Assembly: GCA_964586455.1 (NCBI GenBank)
Contig: CAZPHV010000011.1
Span: 32,846 to 96,845, forward strand
From: Aquimonas sp964586455
GTDB taxonomy: Bacteria; Pseudomonadota; Gammaproteobacteria; Xanthomonadales; Xanthomonadaceae
Direction: 5' to 3'
DNA: 64,000 nucleotides
Part shown: positions 62,662 to 64,000 of the stretch, piece by piece
Position numbering within the stretch: position 1 is the first letter of the stretch
How the letters are laid out: each line of letters starts with the position of its first letter
Notes under the pieces: generated by a model
Database searches by the model: none
Told to the model about the DNA's origin: nothing
What the model saw: only the letters and a program-made list of their open reading frames with translations
Translations under genes and position numbers: made by a program

Positions 62662-63877
62662 TGAACACATCGAAGTCAGCGACTTCTCCCAGTACCCCGA
62701 CGCCCGCGGCCACTTCGGCCAATTCGGCGGCAGCTTCGTCAGCGAAACCCTGATCGAGCCGCTGCGCGAGCTGGAGGCCGCCTACGAACGCTACCGTCAC
62801 GATCCCGAGTTCATCGCCGAGCTCGAGTACGATCTCAAGCACTACGTCGGCCGGCCCTCGCCGATCTACTTCGCCGAGGGCCTGACCGCCCACGTCGGCG
62901 GCGCGAAGATCCTTTTGAAGCGCGAGGATCTGAACCACACCGGCGCGCACAAGATCAACAACACCATCGGCCAGGCCATGCTGGCCAAGCGCATGGGCAA
63001 GACCCGGATCATCGCCGAGACCGGCGCTGGCCAGCACGGCGTGGCTTCGGCCACGGTGGCTGCGCGATTGGGTCTGAAGTGCGTGGTCTACATGGGCGCA
63101 ACCGACATCGAGCGCCAGGCCATCAACGTGTTCCGCATGAAGCTGCTCGGCGCGGAAGTGGTTGCGGTGACTTCGGGCTCGAAGACGCTCAAAGATGCAC
63201 TCAACGAGGCCATGCGCGATTGGGTCTCGAACGTGCACGACACCTTCTACATTATCGGTACCGTCGCCGGCCCCAGCCCGTACCCGCGCATGGTCCGTGA
63301 CTTCAACGCCGTGGTCGGCCGCGAGGCGCGCGTGCAGATGATGGAACAATACGGCCGCCTGCCGGATGCCTTGGTCGCCTGCGTCGGCGGCGGCAGCAAT
63401 GCGATCGGTCTGTTCCATCCGTTCCTGAACGATCGCGAGGTCAAGATTTTCGGCGCCGAAGCCGCCGGCGACGGCATCGAAACCGGCCGCCACTCGGCCT
63501 CGCTGGGCGCCGGCCGCCCCGGCGTGCTGCACGGCAACCGGACTTATCTGCTGTGCGACGACGACGGTCAGATCATCGAGACCCACTCGATCTCGGCCGG
63601 CCTGGACTATCCCGGCGTCGGCCCCGAGCACGCATTCCTCAAAGACAGCGGCCGCGCCCAGTACGACGGCATCACCGACACCGAATGCATGGAGGCCTTC
63701 CACCTGCTGGCCCGCACCGAAGGCATTCTCGCCGCGCTGGAATCCAGCCACGCGATCGCGCTGGCTGTAAAGAAGGCGCGCGAACTGCCAAAGGACGCCT
63801 TGATTCTCTGCAACCTTTCTGGCCGCGGCGACAAGGACATGTACACGATCGCCAAGCGGGAAGGCATCAGTATTTGA
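62639..63877 (+). CDS. trpB: Tryptophan synthase beta chain
   Basis: A 412-residue PLP enzyme that condenses indole with serine. The PLP Lys is in KREDLNHTGAHKINNTIGQ, and further motifs are AETGAGQHGVASATVAARLGL, CVGGGSNAIGLFHPF and SAGLDYPGVGPEH. GTG 62639 has GAGG six bases upstream and gives MQTAAKRSEHIEV; ATG 62627 would add four residues. The start lies inside trpF. trpA, usually next, is not within the remaining 123 bp, which are repeats. Confidence 0.96.
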   Translation: MQTAAKRSEHIEVSDFSQYPDARGHFGQFGGSFVSETLIEPLRELEAAYERYRHDPEFIAELEYDLKHYVGRPSPIYFAEGLTAHVGGAKILLKREDLNHTGAHKINNTIGQAMLAKRMGKTRIIAETGAGQHGVASATVAARLGLKCVVYMGATDIERQAINVFRMKLLGAEVVAVTSGSKTLKDALNEAMRDWVSNVHDTFYIIGTVAGPSPYPRMVRDFNAVVGREARVQMMEQYGRLPDALVACVGGGSNAIGLFHPFLNDREVKIFGAEAAGDGIETGRHSASLGAGRPGVLHGNRTYLLCDDDGQIIETHSISAGLDYPGVGPEHAFLKDSGRAQYDGITDTECMEAFHLLARTEGILAALESSHAIALAVKKARELPKDALILCNLSGRGDKDMYTIAKREGISI

Positions 63878-63884
63878 GGCCGGG

Positions 63885-64000
63885 ACTCGGGATTCGGGAT
63901 TCGGGATTCGCAAGAGCAGAAGCCTTCTCCCCTCTCTGCGTAGTAAGTCGTCACTCATCAACGCGAAGCTCTTCTCCCCTCTCCCCTTGTGGGAGAGGGG
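63885..64000. repeat. Repeats after trpB
   Basis: Directly after trpB come three GGGATTCG units (about 63889-63910), the same repeat as inside metG. The last 25 bases (63976-64000) form a CCCCTCTCCC / GGGAGAGGGG inverted repeat with a five-base loop, the same as at 20535. A partial copy is near 63927. No gene is seen before the window ends. Confidence 0.8.

Overview
The window is high-GC gammaproteobacterial DNA, most likely from an environmental member of the Lysobacterales (Xanthomonadales). The best evidence is the housekeeping order prmB-aroC-asd-fimV-truA-trpF-trpB at the right end. Dispersed GTAG-headed palindromes of the type described in Stenotrophomonas and a recurrent 'FADGFE/FRDGFD' motif in secreted proteins agree with this. 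No tRNA, rRNA, CRISPR array, transposase or phage gene was found.

Layout. 1-6.2 kb: the tail of apt, then secreted proteins (a small 'DGFE' protein, a DUF1800/DUF1501 pair, a PQQ-type sugar dehydrogenase) and an orphan FlgC-like mini-protein. 6.4-20.5 kb: a compact three-gene NRPS/PKS cluster. One gene on the minus strand encodes formyltransferase - truncated condensation-like linker - adenylation domain with an embedded luciferase-like monooxygenase - carrier protein. Divergent from it are a KS-AT-KR-DH-ACP polyketide synthase and a C-A-PCP NRPS. Both adenylation domains read as glycine-like. 20.6-23.8 kb: a CheB-CheR-PAS fusion translationally coupled to a PAS protein. 23.8-29.9 kb: repeat-rich DNA, a YkgJ-type cysteine-cluster protein, a secreted zinc metalloprotease, a GNAT enzyme and a fossil of a hen1-pnkp RNA-repair operon.

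30-46 kb: secD-secF (no yajC beside it), an AI-2E-family permease, metG, a CreD-like membrane protein, an amino-acid permease, the pstSCAB-phoU phosphate operon behind a recognisable Pho box, and a TerC-family protein. 46-53.3 kb: nth and a tightly overlapping minus-strand series SCO1-psd-rsxC-rsxD-rsxG-rsxE, with rsxA and rsxB absent. 53.5-64 kb: an MHYT sensor with a degenerate GGDEF remnant, then prmB, aroC, asd, fimV, truA, trpF and trpB.

Repeats are a dominant theme. A family of short palindromes with a GTAG/ATAG head occurs in at least nine stem variants that mostly keep base pairing. It forms a 102-bp tandem array before rsxE, sits just upstream of aroC, and has expanded as a 60-bp in-frame minisatellite inside the NRPS gene. 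A second repeat encodes part of the MetG inter-domain linker. The best candidate for an undescribed system is the formyltransferase/monooxygenase NRPS-PKS cluster, predicted to build a small N-formylglycine-polyketide-glycine product with no release domain in view.
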